From Limisphaerales bacterium (GTDB lineage: Bacteria; Verrucomicrobiota; Verrucomicrobiia; Limisphaerales; UBA1096), in contig SHAK01000018.1 in NCBI GenBank assembly GCA_004213515.1, forward strand, positions 1 to 43,326: DNA of 43,326 bases. Reading direction: 5' to 3'. The notes beneath the pieces were generated by a model. The model was not told the origin of the DNA. It worked only from the letters and a program-made list of their open reading frames with translations, and ran no database searches. This document shows, piece by piece, positions 26,286-34,324 of this stretch. Position 1 is the stretch's first letter. Every line of letters starts with the position of its first letter. Position numbers and translations under genes: made by a program.

Positions 26286-26779
26286 TTTTCTTTTTCAAAA
26301 ACATTAATGATTCGGCGCTCCATTTCGTCCGATTCCCCCGGCAGTCCAGAGGCTGCTTTTTTAGTTAGAGCGTGTACAAGAAATTTTCTACCTTCTACGC
26401 GCACTGTGACAGTTCCTGGTGTTAGGGTGATTGAGTTAGCCAAAACAAACTTAGAAATTTCCTCAGTTACATCTGTATCAAAACTGACCATCTTAGGAGA
26501 AATTAGATTGTGCATGCTTGGAGAGAGAGCAACTTTGAGGACATGCACATTTGAAAGGATAATTTGCCAAAAAAGCCAACATATATAGGGAATAAAACGC
26601 ATAAGTCTTTTGCAAAATTTAATTATCGAGATGTTGTCTTTAGGGAATAGGAGATCCTTGCACCAAAAAGCTACTAGCGCAGAGCATAGTAAGCCCATGC
26701 TGACATGCAATAGGTCATACTTTCCGGAAAGTACCAGCCAAGGTAAAAATAAAATAATGAAAGTACTAGTAAACTTCAT
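26282..26779 (-). CDS. mnhE: Cation/proton antiporter subunit E (MnhE/MrpE)
   Basis: A 165-residue subunit and first gene of the antiporter operon. Two N-terminal membrane helices are followed by a cytoplasmic domain with the family pattern: ISPKMVSFDTDVTEEISKFVLANSITLTPGTVTV, then the short strands FLVHAL. The MnhE role in the complex is structural. It begins 87 bases after the stop of mnmE on the same strand, so the operon may have its own promoter in that gap (see the entry there). Confidence 0.94.
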   Translation of the reverse strand: MKFTSTFIILFLPWLVLSGKYDLLHVSMGLLCSALVAFWCKDLLFPKDNISIIKFCKRLMRFIPYICWLFWQIILSNVHVLKVALSPSMHNLISPKMVSFDTDVTEEISKFVLANSITLTPGTVTVRVEGRKFLVHALTKKAASGLPGESDEMERRIINVFEKEN

Positions 26780-26822
26780 TTTGTTTAAAACTAAATATGC
26801 CTAAATCAAATAATGCGCAGGG

Positions 26823-26851
26823 AAATTACGCTTCTAAAGTGATCACTTCAA
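26823..26851 (-). promoter_or_regulatory. Possible promoter with palindromic operator before the antiporter operon
   Basis: On the minus strand TTGAAG (26851-26846) and TAATTT (26828-26823) are 17 bases apart, about 45 bases before the mnhE start. A perfect 12-base palindrome AAGTGATCACTT (26837-26848) overlaps the -35 box, the usual place for a repressor site. No regulator gene is nearby. Both calls rest on short matches in AT-rich DNA. Confidence 0.35.
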
Positions 26852-26866
26852 GAAACTTGATGATTA

Positions 26867-28237
26867 CTATTTTCCGATGCAAAAAGTACTAAAAATTGAG
26901 TCGAGTAAATCCTCTGTTGTTGTTTTACCTACAATTTCTCCGATTGCATTCGCGGTTACTCTTAAATCAAGGGCTATAAGATCTAATGTGAGACCAGATT
27001 GAAGTTGAGAGAGAGCTGCTTCCAAGGAGATTCTAGCGCGGATAAGAGCTTCCTGGTGGCGAGAATTAATCATTACTTCGAGCATTTCCGACTTGATTCC
27101 TCCTTCCCAAACTGAAGATTTAATAGCGTCTTTTAAGGATTCTATTCCATCGCCATTAATTGAACTAATAGATATAGTTTTAAATTCTTCTATGCTCTTA
27201 GGATCAAGGGCTTCTGGTAGGTCATTTTTGTTTAGGACTAAAATATGTTTTCGGTTTGCCAAATCTTTCAAACTCAATTTGGAATCCGGTGTCAAAGGTT
27301 TGGATGAGTCAAGTACGTAAAGTATAAGGTCTGCTTGTTTAATTGAGTCGTGACTTCGTTTTACCCCTTCCTGTTCAACTTTGTCATCAGTCTCTTGTAA
27401 TCCGGCAGTGTCTATAAAAACAACTAGTATATCTCGAATTTGTGCTTCCTCAGAGATTGTGTCGCGTGTTGTTCCGGCAATATTGGAGACGATAGCCCGG
27501 TCGTGGCCAAGTAGTTGGTTCAAGAGGCTGGATTTGCCTGCGTTTGGTTTGCCTATGATTGCTATTCGAATGCCTCTTCGAATTAGTTTGCCGTCGTTAG
27601 CTGTTGATAGTAATTGATCAATGAATGATTTAGTTTTCTTAAGGCGTTTAATCAATCCTTCCATTGTGTCTGGTTTGATATCTTCGTCGGGGAAATCGAT
27701 ATGTGCCTCGACATGTGCGAGAACATGCATTGTATCATCGCGAAGTTGATTAATACGTTCTGATAGTTTTCCAGCAAGCTGTTCATTAGCGGCGCTTAAG
27801 GCAAGATTTGTTCGAGCGTTGATGATATCAGCCACTGCTTCTGCTTGTGTAAGGTCTATTCGTCCGTGAAGGAATGCGCGCTTTGTGAATTCTCCTGGAA
27901 TAGCCAGTCGAGCTCCAGATTTTAGTACGGCATCCAATACGGTCTTAGTTGCTTGCATTCCTCCATGGCAATTAATCTCAATTATATCTTCTCTGGTGAA
28001 AGTAGCTGGGGCACGCATGACTGATACCATGACTTCATCCAAGCGTTGATTGTTTAGTGAAATATAGCCGTAATGAATTGTATGCGATTTCGCATTTTCA
28101 AGATGGTTTGTGTTGCCTGAAATTGGTTGGAAGACTCTGTCGCCGACGCTTAAAGCGTTTTCACCTGAAATTCTTATTATGGCGATTCCTCCTTCGCCTA
28201 GAGGTGTGGCGATAGCTGCGATAGTATCTTCAAACAT
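26867..28237 (-). CDS. mnmE: tRNA modification GTPase MnmE (TrmE)
   Basis: With MnmG it makes the cmnm5 modification of U34 in certain tRNAs. The ATG at 28237 (MFEDTIAAIATPLGEGGIAI) matches the family start; an upstream ATG at 28258 would add seven residues and overlap the previous gene. The N-terminal tetrahydrofolate-binding domain includes RAPATFTREDIIEINCHGG. The G domain has GKPNAGKSSLLNQL (G1), GTTRDT (G2), DTAGLQ (G3) and NKNDLP (G4). The protein ends FCIGK, the essential C-x-G-K Cys motif. Length of 456 residues is normal. The start lies 9 bases after the stop of the small upstream gene. Confidence 0.97.
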   Translation of the reverse strand: MFEDTIAAIATPLGEGGIAIIRISGENALSVGDRVFQPISGNTNHLENAKSHTIHYGYISLNNQRLDEVMVSVMRAPATFTREDIIEINCHGGMQATKTVLDAVLKSGARLAIPGEFTKRAFLHGRIDLTQAEAVADIINARTNLALSAANEQLAGKLSERINQLRDDTMHVLAHVEAHIDFPDEDIKPDTMEGLIKRLKKTKSFIDQLLSTANDGKLIRRGIRIAIIGKPNAGKSSLLNQLLGHDRAIVSNIAGTTRDTISEEAQIRDILVVFIDTAGLQETDDKVEQEGVKRSHDSIKQADLILYVLDSSKPLTPDSKLSLKDLANRKHILVLNKNDLPEALDPKSIEEFKTISISSINGDGIESLKDAIKSSVWEGGIKSEMLEVMINSRHQEALIRARISLEAALSQLQSGLTLDLIALDLRVTANAIGEIVGKTTTEDLLDSIFSTFCIGK

Positions 28238-28245
28238 TTTGTTTT

Positions 28246-28491
28246 TTAACGAAGACAACTACCTTTTTGAATATCAGCATTGCGGCCTTCCAAAAATAAG
28301 CGGGCTTTTTCATAGCTTTTTTTTTGAAGGTAATGGAGTAGCTCCCCGTCAGTGGTTTTAGGAAGTTGAGATGCAAGATTGTCGATTTGATTGAAGTGCG
28401 ACATCAAATCTGGCTTCTTATCTTTGCTGATCGAGCTTACAGCTGCTTCGAAAGCAAGCAGTGATTTCAATAGTTCGTCTTCTATTGTCAT
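28246..28491 (-). CDS. Small protein of unknown function upstream of mnmE
   Basis: An 81-residue, charged, mostly helical protein (MTIEDELLKSLLAFEAAVSS to the end at KGSCLR) without signal peptide or membrane segment. It has no family I recognise. Support for it being real is its position: it starts with ATG, fills the space before mnmE and ends 9 bases before the mnmE ATG, on the same strand. Heptad-like spacing of Leu and Ile suggests a helical hairpin. It may be a structural or regulatory partner of unknown target. Confidence 0.6.
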   Translation of the reverse strand: MTIEDELLKSLLAFEAAVSSISKDKKPDLMSHFNQIDNLASQLPKTTDGELLHYLQKKSYEKARLFLEGRNADIQKGSCLR

Positions 28492-28519
28492 TCGAGGATT
28501 CTGCCTGTTAGTTATAAGT

Positions 28520-28553
28520 AAACCAAGCTTGGTGTGGGATTGCAGCTTGGTTT
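28520..28553. terminator. 10-bp hairpin in divergent promoter region, role unclear
   Basis: AAACCAAGCT (28520-28529) pairs perfectly with AGCTTGGTTT (28544-28553) around a 14-base loop; the left arm also lies in a 10-base palindrome CCAAGCTTGG (28523-28532). T-rich bases follow on the + strand to 28569, so it has the look of a rightward terminator or attenuator. It sits only 24 bases before the protease start, between divergent genes, so an ordinary terminator role is not obvious. Confidence 0.45.
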
Positions 28554-28576
28554 TTGTTATCTTTTTTTAATTAGTG

Positions 28577-31204
28577 ATGCTTATGCGTTCCATTTTCAGC
28601 AGTTTGTTTTTTTCGCTTCTCCTCTTAACTGAATCAAGAGGTGCGGAAGGTGTAGGCAGCTCAACGTTTACTTTTAAAACTCCGTTTCCTGTTGTTTATA
28701 AAGTTCAGCCTTCAAAAATTCCATCTATAAAAATGGAATGGATGCCTGCTTGCGAGCGCGACAGGCCAGGTGTACATGTGGAATTTGGTAATCAGGTAAT
28801 CCTGCGTTTGGATAAAGGATTTGTACTGGATCAAGTGATGCGAGGGATTGATCTTAAACTAGATCATGAGTTTGCTCCCAATTTATTCATACTTAGAGCT
28901 TCTTCAGTTTGGGATGCGTTGGTGTTTGCTCATATTATTTCTAAACGGGATGGTGTGGAGTTAAGTCATCCTGTCCGGCGGCTTCCAATGGCTAAAATGT
29001 CCTATTTTGTTCAATCTCCTAATGATCCATTATTTCCTTTTCAGTGGAACCTTGAAAATCGTGATGTTAATACAGGTGCGATAATTGGTCCTGAATTTAA
29101 TATTCGAGAAGCTTGGGGATTGGCTACAGGTAAAGGTGTTGTAATTGGCATTGTAGATGACGGTGTAGATTTGGGGCATCCTGAGTTTCTTGGGCAGGGA
29201 GATGAGGGGTTACATTTCAATTTTACTTCTATAAAGGCTAATGGAGAGCACATGAACAAAATGCAGTTTCATGGCACTTCTGTTGCTGGTCTTGCGATTG
29301 CAAAGTGGAATAATAATAAGGGTATTTCTGGAGTATCCCCTGGAGCGAGATTTGCTAGTCAAGTTGTATGGGACATAAATGACGATTTCGGGACTGAGTT
29401 GGAAGTGGCTAATATGTTTCGTTTTCATAATAATGATATAGACATACAAAATCATAGTTGGGGTAGGAACTCTATTGAACAATTTACTGTTCCTGAGATT
29501 GAATCAGTTGCAATTGAAAATGCTATAAACGTGGGTAGAAATGGAAAAGGGGTTTTGATGATTAGGGTCGCTGGAAACGAACGTAGTAGCGACTGGAGTG
29601 CAAATGATGATGGTTATTCAAATGACCCTCGTGTCGTTACTGTTGGGTCAGTCGGTTATAACGGACGGGTATCCGGGTTTAGTAATGCTGGATCTTGTGT
29701 TCTTTGTTCAGGGCTTATTGGAGAAGCTTCAGAAGCACCACCAATCTACACAACAGATCGAATGGGGGTGCTTGGCTGGAACAATAAATTAGATCCTGAA
29801 GATTCAGAAGCTGGAAACTATTTTGCTATTAAACGAGGCGGCAATTCATTTGCCGCACCCCAGATTTCAGGATTGGTTGCATTGATATTGGAGGCTAATT
29901 CTAGTCTTTCTTATCGTGATGTTCAGCAAGTACTCATTAATTCTTCTCGGCATTATGATTTTTCTGATCCATTTCTTAATTCAAATGCTGCTGGATACAA
30001 ATTTAGCATAAACACTGGATTTGGAGTTCCTGATGCAAGTGCGGCTGTTCATCTAGCAAAACAATGGGCAAATAAAGAACCATTGATTGTGAATTCTTAT
30101 AAACAGGCCGCTGTTGAAAATGTTCCAGATGATGGTCTATTAGTAGAAATCAGTTTTAATGATGAAATAATTAAATTCAATGCAAGCCCTGGAAACGGAT
30201 TAGTTCCAGACGAGGAGACTAATTCAATACCAATCGTTGATGTGGGTAGGGCTTTGAACCCAATTGACATTGACCTCACTGATAAGGCTGCGTTTATTCA
30301 GCGAGGCGGCTCTGTTTTTTCTGAAAAGGTTAAATATGCTGCAGATGCAGGTGCTTCATTTGTTATTATCTACAATAATAATGGAGGTGATGAGAGATTC
30401 ATTATGGGTGATATGCAGTTTGTTTCTATTCCGGCGGTTTTTTTATCTAAGAATGATGGGGATCAAATTCTTGAAATGATGTCTAATACGACAATTAATC
30501 CATTAAAAGTTAAGCTTAATCTAAATAAGGTTTCTACAGTCATTAATGTGCCTGATTCAATGATATGCGAACAAGTAGGTGTAAGGGTTGAAATGAAGCA
30601 TCCTATTCGAGGTGATATACGTTTGACTGTTAAGTCACCTTCGGGCACGCGAAGCTTGTTGCAAGCAAACGTCCCAGATGGAAGTCCATGGAAATCAGAT
30701 TGGGTTTTTTGGACTAATCAGTTTTTCTATGAACCGTCTAAAGGGAATTGGACGATTGATATCTCGGATTTAGCTAAATTATTTTATGGTGAAATAAGGC
30801 ATGTTGAATTGATCACTCGAGGATCGAAAATAACTGACTTTGATAATGATGGACTATCCGATGAATGGGAAAAAAATAACTTTAATTCCCTTAGCGAGGA
30901 AGCGCTTGGCGATCCTGATAGTGATGGGCTTTCTAATGTGTTTGAACAGTCTGTAAATTTAAACCCAATAAAATTTGATCGACGATTAAGGATTCGGCAA
31001 CATTCACTTTCTGATAATCGTTTGCGTTTCAGTTGGCCTGCATGGGAAGGTTTTGAATACCAAGTTCAAATGTCTGAGAATATAGATGGGCCATGGAATA
31101 ATTTAGAAGTTGTGTTCCCAGGTAGGTATGAAGGAGTGTGGATTGAAAAAATTGAAAAGAAAAAAAGAAGGTTTTTTCGATTGAAAATAGAAATAAAGCC
31201 ATGA
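28577..31204 (+). CDS. Secreted subtilisin-like protease with PA, P and C-terminal modules
   Basis: A serine peptidase of about 875 residues, exported by an N-terminal signal peptide (cut near ESRGA). A prodomain-like segment is followed by the S8 domain: Asp in VIGIVDDGVDLGHPE (about 193), His in FHGTSVAGLA (about 231) and Ser in GGNSFAAPQISG (about 426), complete triad with N-S-F in place of T-S-M. Next come a PA-like domain (about 555-635), a proprotein-convertase P domain (about 650-740, HPIRGDIRLTVKSPSG) and a calcium-type DxDxDGLSD stretch (about 755-795). The last 70 residues are the tail module shared with two other secreted proteins here. ATG at 28577 is preferred to the GTG three bases earlier. 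The stop overlaps the mobA-like start. Confidence 0.93.
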   Translation: MLMRSIFSSLFFSLLLLTESRGAEGVGSSTFTFKTPFPVVYKVQPSKIPSIKMEWMPACERDRPGVHVEFGNQVILRLDKGFVLDQVMRGIDLKLDHEFAPNLFILRASSVWDALVFAHIISKRDGVELSHPVRRLPMAKMSYFVQSPNDPLFPFQWNLENRDVNTGAIIGPEFNIREAWGLATGKGVVIGIVDDGVDLGHPEFLGQGDEGLHFNFTSIKANGEHMNKMQFHGTSVAGLAIAKWNNNKGISGVSPGARFASQVVWDINDDFGTELEVANMFRFHNNDIDIQNHSWGRNSIEQFTVPEIESVAIENAINVGRNGKGVLMIRVAGNERSSDWSANDDGYSNDPRVVTVGSVGYNGRVSGFSNAGSCVLCSGLIGEASEAPPIYTTDRMGVLGWNNKLDPEDSEAGNYFAIKRGGNSFAAPQISGLVALILEANSSLSYRDVQQVLINSSRHYDFSDPFLNSNAAGYKFSINTGFGVPDASAAVHLAKQWANKEPLIVNSYKQAAVENVPDDGLLVEISFNDEIIKFNASPGNGLVPDEETNSIPIVDVGRALNPIDIDLTDKAAFIQRGGSVFSEKVKYAADAGASFVIIYNNNGGDERFIMGDMQFVSIPAVFLSKNDGDQILEMMSNTTINPLKVKLNLNKVSTVINVPDSMICEQVGVRVEMKHPIRGDIRLTVKSPSGTRSLLQANVPDGSPWKSDWVFWTNQFFYEPSKGNWTIDISDLAKLFYGEIRHVELITRGSKITDFDNDGLSDEWEKNNFNSLSEEALGDPDSDGLSNVFEQSVNLNPIKFDRRLRIRQHSLSDNRLRFSWPAWEGFEYQVQMSENIDGPWNNLEVVFPGRYEGVWIEKIEKKKRRFFRLKIEIKP

Positions 31205-31797
31205 CAGAAAACTCGAATGCTAAAAATCCTTATTCGTCATCCAGTACTAATCTGGATCGAGGTAAAGCTGTTTGCGAGGCTGTAATATTAGCAGGGGGGA
31301 AGAGCTCTAGGATGGGGAAGGATAAGAGTTCAATCAATCTAGGAGGGCTTACATTATTATCTCATGTGAAACAGGTGATATTGTCTGTTGGGTTTGATCC
31401 ATATGTTTTAGTTGATGACCTGCAACCAGGGCTTGGGCCTATTGGAGGTGTGGCTACTGCTCTTAAAAAGTCTGATAGTTTTTCTGTTATGTTCTTTGGT
31501 TGCGATATGCCTTTCCTATCTTCTGAATTGTTGGATGATTTTTTTGAGGAAGCAATGGAAGTTGAATCAGCAATATTTACAAAGCATTTAAAAGGCTTTG
31601 GATTCCCTTTTTTGATTTATCGTAAAGACCTTTTAAAAGTTCAAGAACAAATCGATAACTGTGAGTTTTCATTGCAGCGTTTGGCAAGGAATTTATCAGC
31701 AAGATCTTGGGTGCCGCCAAGTCGATTTGAATCTCAATTATTTAATATTAATTCACCTGAGGATTTAATTAAAGCTAAGCGCCGGGTAGATGAGTGA
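31201..31797 (+). CDS. mobA: Molybdenum cofactor guanylyltransferase-like protein (MobA)
   Basis: Adds GMP to molybdopterin to form the bis-MGD cofactor. The nucleotide-binding loop VILAGGKSSRMGKDKSS lies at about residues 28-44, GPIGGVATAL and FGCDMPFLS (metal Asp) follow, and the end INSPEDLIKAKRR is typical. Total length (198) is normal because of an N-terminal extension, but the stretch between LLSHVKQVIL and LVDDLQPGLGP is about 16 residues shorter than in E. coli MobA, where a strand and loop lie. It may be a variant fold or a deletion. The ATG overlaps the protease stop (ATGA), and its own stop overlaps the apbE start. Confidence 0.82.
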   Translation: MTENSNAKNPYSSSSTNLDRGKAVCEAVILAGGKSSRMGKDKSSINLGGLTLLSHVKQVILSVGFDPYVLVDDLQPGLGPIGGVATALKKSDSFSVMFFGCDMPFLSSELLDDFFEEAMEVESAIFTKHLKGFGFPFLIYRKDLLKVQEQIDNCEFSLQRLARNLSARSWVPPSRFESQLFNINSPEDLIKAKRRVDE

Positions 31798-32812
31798 TGT
31801 TATGAATTTATTTAGATATTTTTTATTTAGTTTCTTTTTGTTTTATTCGGGCACCTATGTATCGGCTCAAAAAAAACATGAATTTTCTCGGCCTTTAATG
31901 GGCATGGCATTTCGTATTGTTATATATTCAGAGAATAGCTCTTTAGCGAGTAAGGGAGCCAAGAGCGCTTTTGATAAAGTAGCAATATTAAATAAAATTA
32001 TGAGCGATTATGATTCTACAAGTGAATTGAGCCGGCTCTCTAACCTGGCAGGAAGCGGGAAGGCGGCGCGCATTAGTGACTCTCTATTTCAGGTGTTGCA
32101 AGCAGGACAGTTGCTTGGAGGTAGAACAGATGGAGCTTTTGATGTTACTTCCGGTGCGTCCACAAGATTGTGGCGGCAAGCACGACGTTTAAAGAGGGTT
32201 CCTCCTGAAGATGCTATAAAAATTGCGAACAACTCCTCAGGATATCGTTATTTGAAATTAGATAAATTTCTAAAGACTGCTGAGCTGTTGAAGGATGGGA
32301 TGAGGCTAGATCTAGGTGGGATTGCAAAGGGGTTTGCTCTAGACGAAGCTTTCAAGTTGTTAATTAGTAAAGGTTTTTCAAAAGTCTTAGTTTCAGCAGG
32401 AGGAGACATTCTTGTAGGAGAGCCTCCTCCTGGAAAGCAAGGTTGGAAAATTGCCTTGTTGGGATTAGGTGACTCAGTAACGGAATATATTTTTTTGAAG
32501 AATTGCGCAGTTGCCACTTCTGGTGATTTGTTTCAGTTTCTTGAGTTTGGAGGTAAAAGGTATTCGCACATAATTGATCCCCGTACAGGTGCGGCTATTT
32601 CAGAGCAAAGACTAGTCCATGTGCTAGCTCCAAAGGCAATGCAGGCAGATAGTTTAGCTACTGCAATTAGTGTGATTGGTCAAAAAGATGGTTTACGTTT
32701 AGTTGCAGGTGATAAGAGATTGGCTGTCAGAATCGCTTTCCGAAACAAATCAGGTCAAGTTAAGAAGAAATCAAATCAAGCTTTTAAGGCTTGGCCAAGG
32801 GTCGATGAGTAA
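31790..32812 (+). CDS. apbE: FAD:protein FMN transferase (ApbE family), exported
   Basis: Attaches FMN covalently to a Thr or Ser of target proteins such as RnfG or NqrC outside the cytoplasm. The ATG at 31790 overlaps the mobA stop by 8 bases; an ATG at 31802 is also possible. A signal peptide (NLFRYFLFSFFLFYSGTYVS) is followed by RPLMGMAFRIVIY. Family motifs are SDYDSTSELSRLS-like near 75, TDGAFDVTSG, RLDLGGIAKGFALDEA, VSAGGDILVG and HIIDPRTGAA. All match ApbE (PF02424). No rnf, nqr or flavinylated partner is seen in the window, so its target is elsewhere. A strong terminator follows. Confidence 0.95.
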   Translation: MSDVMNLFRYFLFSFFLFYSGTYVSAQKKHEFSRPLMGMAFRIVIYSENSSLASKGAKSAFDKVAILNKIMSDYDSTSELSRLSNLAGSGKAARISDSLFQVLQAGQLLGGRTDGAFDVTSGASTRLWRQARRLKRVPPEDAIKIANNSSGYRYLKLDKFLKTAELLKDGMRLDLGGIAKGFALDEAFKLLISKGFSKVLVSAGGDILVGEPPPGKQGWKIALLGLGDSVTEYIFLKNCAVATSGDLFQFLEFGGKRYSHIIDPRTGAAISEQRLVHVLAPKAMQADSLATAISVIGQKDGLRLVAGDKRLAVRIAFRNKSGQVKKKSNQAFKAWPRVDE

Positions 32813-32834
32813 CCGTCATAAAACCATTAATAAC

Positions 32835-32866
32835 AAAAAAGCCCGCAGTATATCTGCGGGCTTTTT
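32835..32866. terminator. Bidirectional intrinsic terminator
   Basis: GCCCGCAG (32841-32848), a 5-base loop TATAT, then CTGCGGGC (32854-32861) make a perfect 8-bp GC-rich stem, flanked by a run of A on the left and T on the right. It lies between the ends of two convergent genes, apbE and the oxidoreductase, and can stop transcripts from both sides. Confidence 0.95.
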
Positions 32867-32886
32867 GTATAGATTTAATTTTTAAA

Positions 32887-34302
32887 TCAAGCGTTGTTCC
32901 CAGTGATTTGAAGGTATTCTCGATCTTTAATAATGCCAGGCGCTGGAGCAGGATAATTACCGTCTGGGTTGGTTTTTAGTGGCGCATCAGATTCCATGTT
33001 CAGCTCTTCAGCATTTGGACACAGATCGTGATCGTGGTTTAAAACCTTATCATAGGTGACTTCTTGCCCTGTGTGTGTTGCAAAGCGCCCCATTGCACTT
33101 ACGACGCTTGCTTTCACCCCCCGTTCGCATTCATTAAAAGGCTTGTTGTCACGAATCGCTGTCATGAGATTGTTCCACTCATCTTGGTAAGGATTACTTT
33201 CTCGACCCGGATAAGCCCATGCGACTGGATCGTTGAAACTTTGACCCTTAAAGATTTTGCATGGGGCTGGAGCGTGCCCGGCTTGAGATATGATTCCTAA
33301 ACCTTTCGAACCGTGAGCGTAACTAGCAAAATCTCCGTGACACCCATTCATAGTTCGTCCGTGCATATAAAGCTTGGCTCCATCCTTGAAGGTGTACTCG
33401 ACTGTGTAAGAGTCCAGGTTTTGGTCGACGTAGTTTTGACCGCTAGGAGCTTCTTTATAGTGGCGGCCTCCAGCTCCTTGAGCTTTGATTGGCCAGTCAT
33501 CTTTCATCCAGCAACATTCATCTATGTTATGAATGAAGTAGTCACTAAATGAACCACCACTGGCCCATATAAAACTATGGAAACGTCGAATTTGATATAG
33601 CAATTCACTTTCGTCTTTTTTTGGTGGAAGTGAAAAGCAAGATGCTACAGGTCCATGTAAACGATAGGCGCGAAGTAAATTGATGTCTCCAAGTTCGCCA
33701 TCTTTTATGCGATTAAACAGTTCACCGCGTGCTTTACTATGCCGACACATTAATCCAACTCCTACTTTGAGGTCTTTTTTCTTGGCTTCTTCATTGAGAG
33801 CAAGCATTCGTTTAGCAGTAATACCATCTGGGCATACTGGTTTTTCCATGAATACGTTAAGGCCTCGGTCGATTGCTTTTTTATAGTGAATCCATCGAAA
33901 GGCACAAGGGGTAGTGAAAATAACAACATCTCCTTTATCGAGGTTATCCATAGCTTTTGAGTAACCATCAAATCCAATGTAACGACGATCTTCTGGGACA
34001 TCTACTCGATCCTTACCTCGGCGCTTAAGGGAGCGAAAACTGTTATTCATATTGGCTGAAGATACATCAGCCATAGCCACGAGTTTAGTTCGGCCTATGC
34101 TTTCTGGAACGGCCAAGGCATTTGCCGCAGCCCCGGTGCCGCGTCCACCGGCTCCAACCAAAGCAACTTTTGTAAAGTCGTCTGTGGACGAGTGTACGTG
34201 AGGTATTGCTATACCCGCTAATGCTGAGCCAGCCGTTATTGTGCCGGTTGTCTTTATGAAATTGCGCCGGTTACTGGGCAATGAATCATTAGGCTTATTC
34301 AT
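32887..34302 (-). CDS. Tat-exported Gfo/Idh/MocA family oxidoreductase
   Basis: An NAD(P)-dependent sugar or sugar-acid dehydrogenase-like protein with a Tat signal: SNRRNFIKTTGTITAGSALA near residues 9-28. The ATG at 34302 (MNKPNDSL) is preferred; 34350 would add 16 residues without support. The Rossmann motif KVALVGAGGRGTGAAA follows at about 45-60, and the family's MEKPVCPD at about 150 includes the E-K-P signature. The large C-terminal domain has HNIDECCWMKDDWP. Such Tat-exported members are common in planctomycetes and verrucomicrobia, next to sugar-degradation genes; the substrate cannot be assigned. It is divergent from the first cytochrome-type gene. Confidence 0.92.
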   Translation of the reverse strand: MNKPNDSLPSNRRNFIKTTGTITAGSALAGIAIPHVHSSTDDFTKVALVGAGGRGTGAAANALAVPESIGRTKLVAMADVSSANMNNSFRSLKRRGKDRVDVPEDRRYIGFDGYSKAMDNLDKGDVVIFTTPCAFRWIHYKKAIDRGLNVFMEKPVCPDGITAKRMLALNEEAKKKDLKVGVGLMCRHSKARGELFNRIKDGELGDINLLRAYRLHGPVASCFSLPPKKDESELLYQIRRFHSFIWASGGSFSDYFIHNIDECCWMKDDWPIKAQGAGGRHYKEAPSGQNYVDQNLDSYTVEYTFKDGAKLYMHGRTMNGCHGDFASYAHGSKGLGIISQAGHAPAPCKIFKGQSFNDPVAWAYPGRESNPYQDEWNNLMTAIRDNKPFNECERGVKASVVSAMGRFATHTGQEVTYDKVLNHDHDLCPNAEELNMESDAPLKTNPDGNYPAPAPGIIKDREYLQITGNNA

Positions 34303-34324
34303 CCCCGTTATCCTTACTCTGCCT

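Noticed and set aside
19091-26779. Reading the antiporter cluster as NADH dehydrogenase (complex I) or membrane-bound hydrogenase
   Set aside because: MnhE, F and G are present, and no NuoB, C, D, H or hydrogenase subunits occur; the Mrp/Mbh-like antiporter reading fits better.
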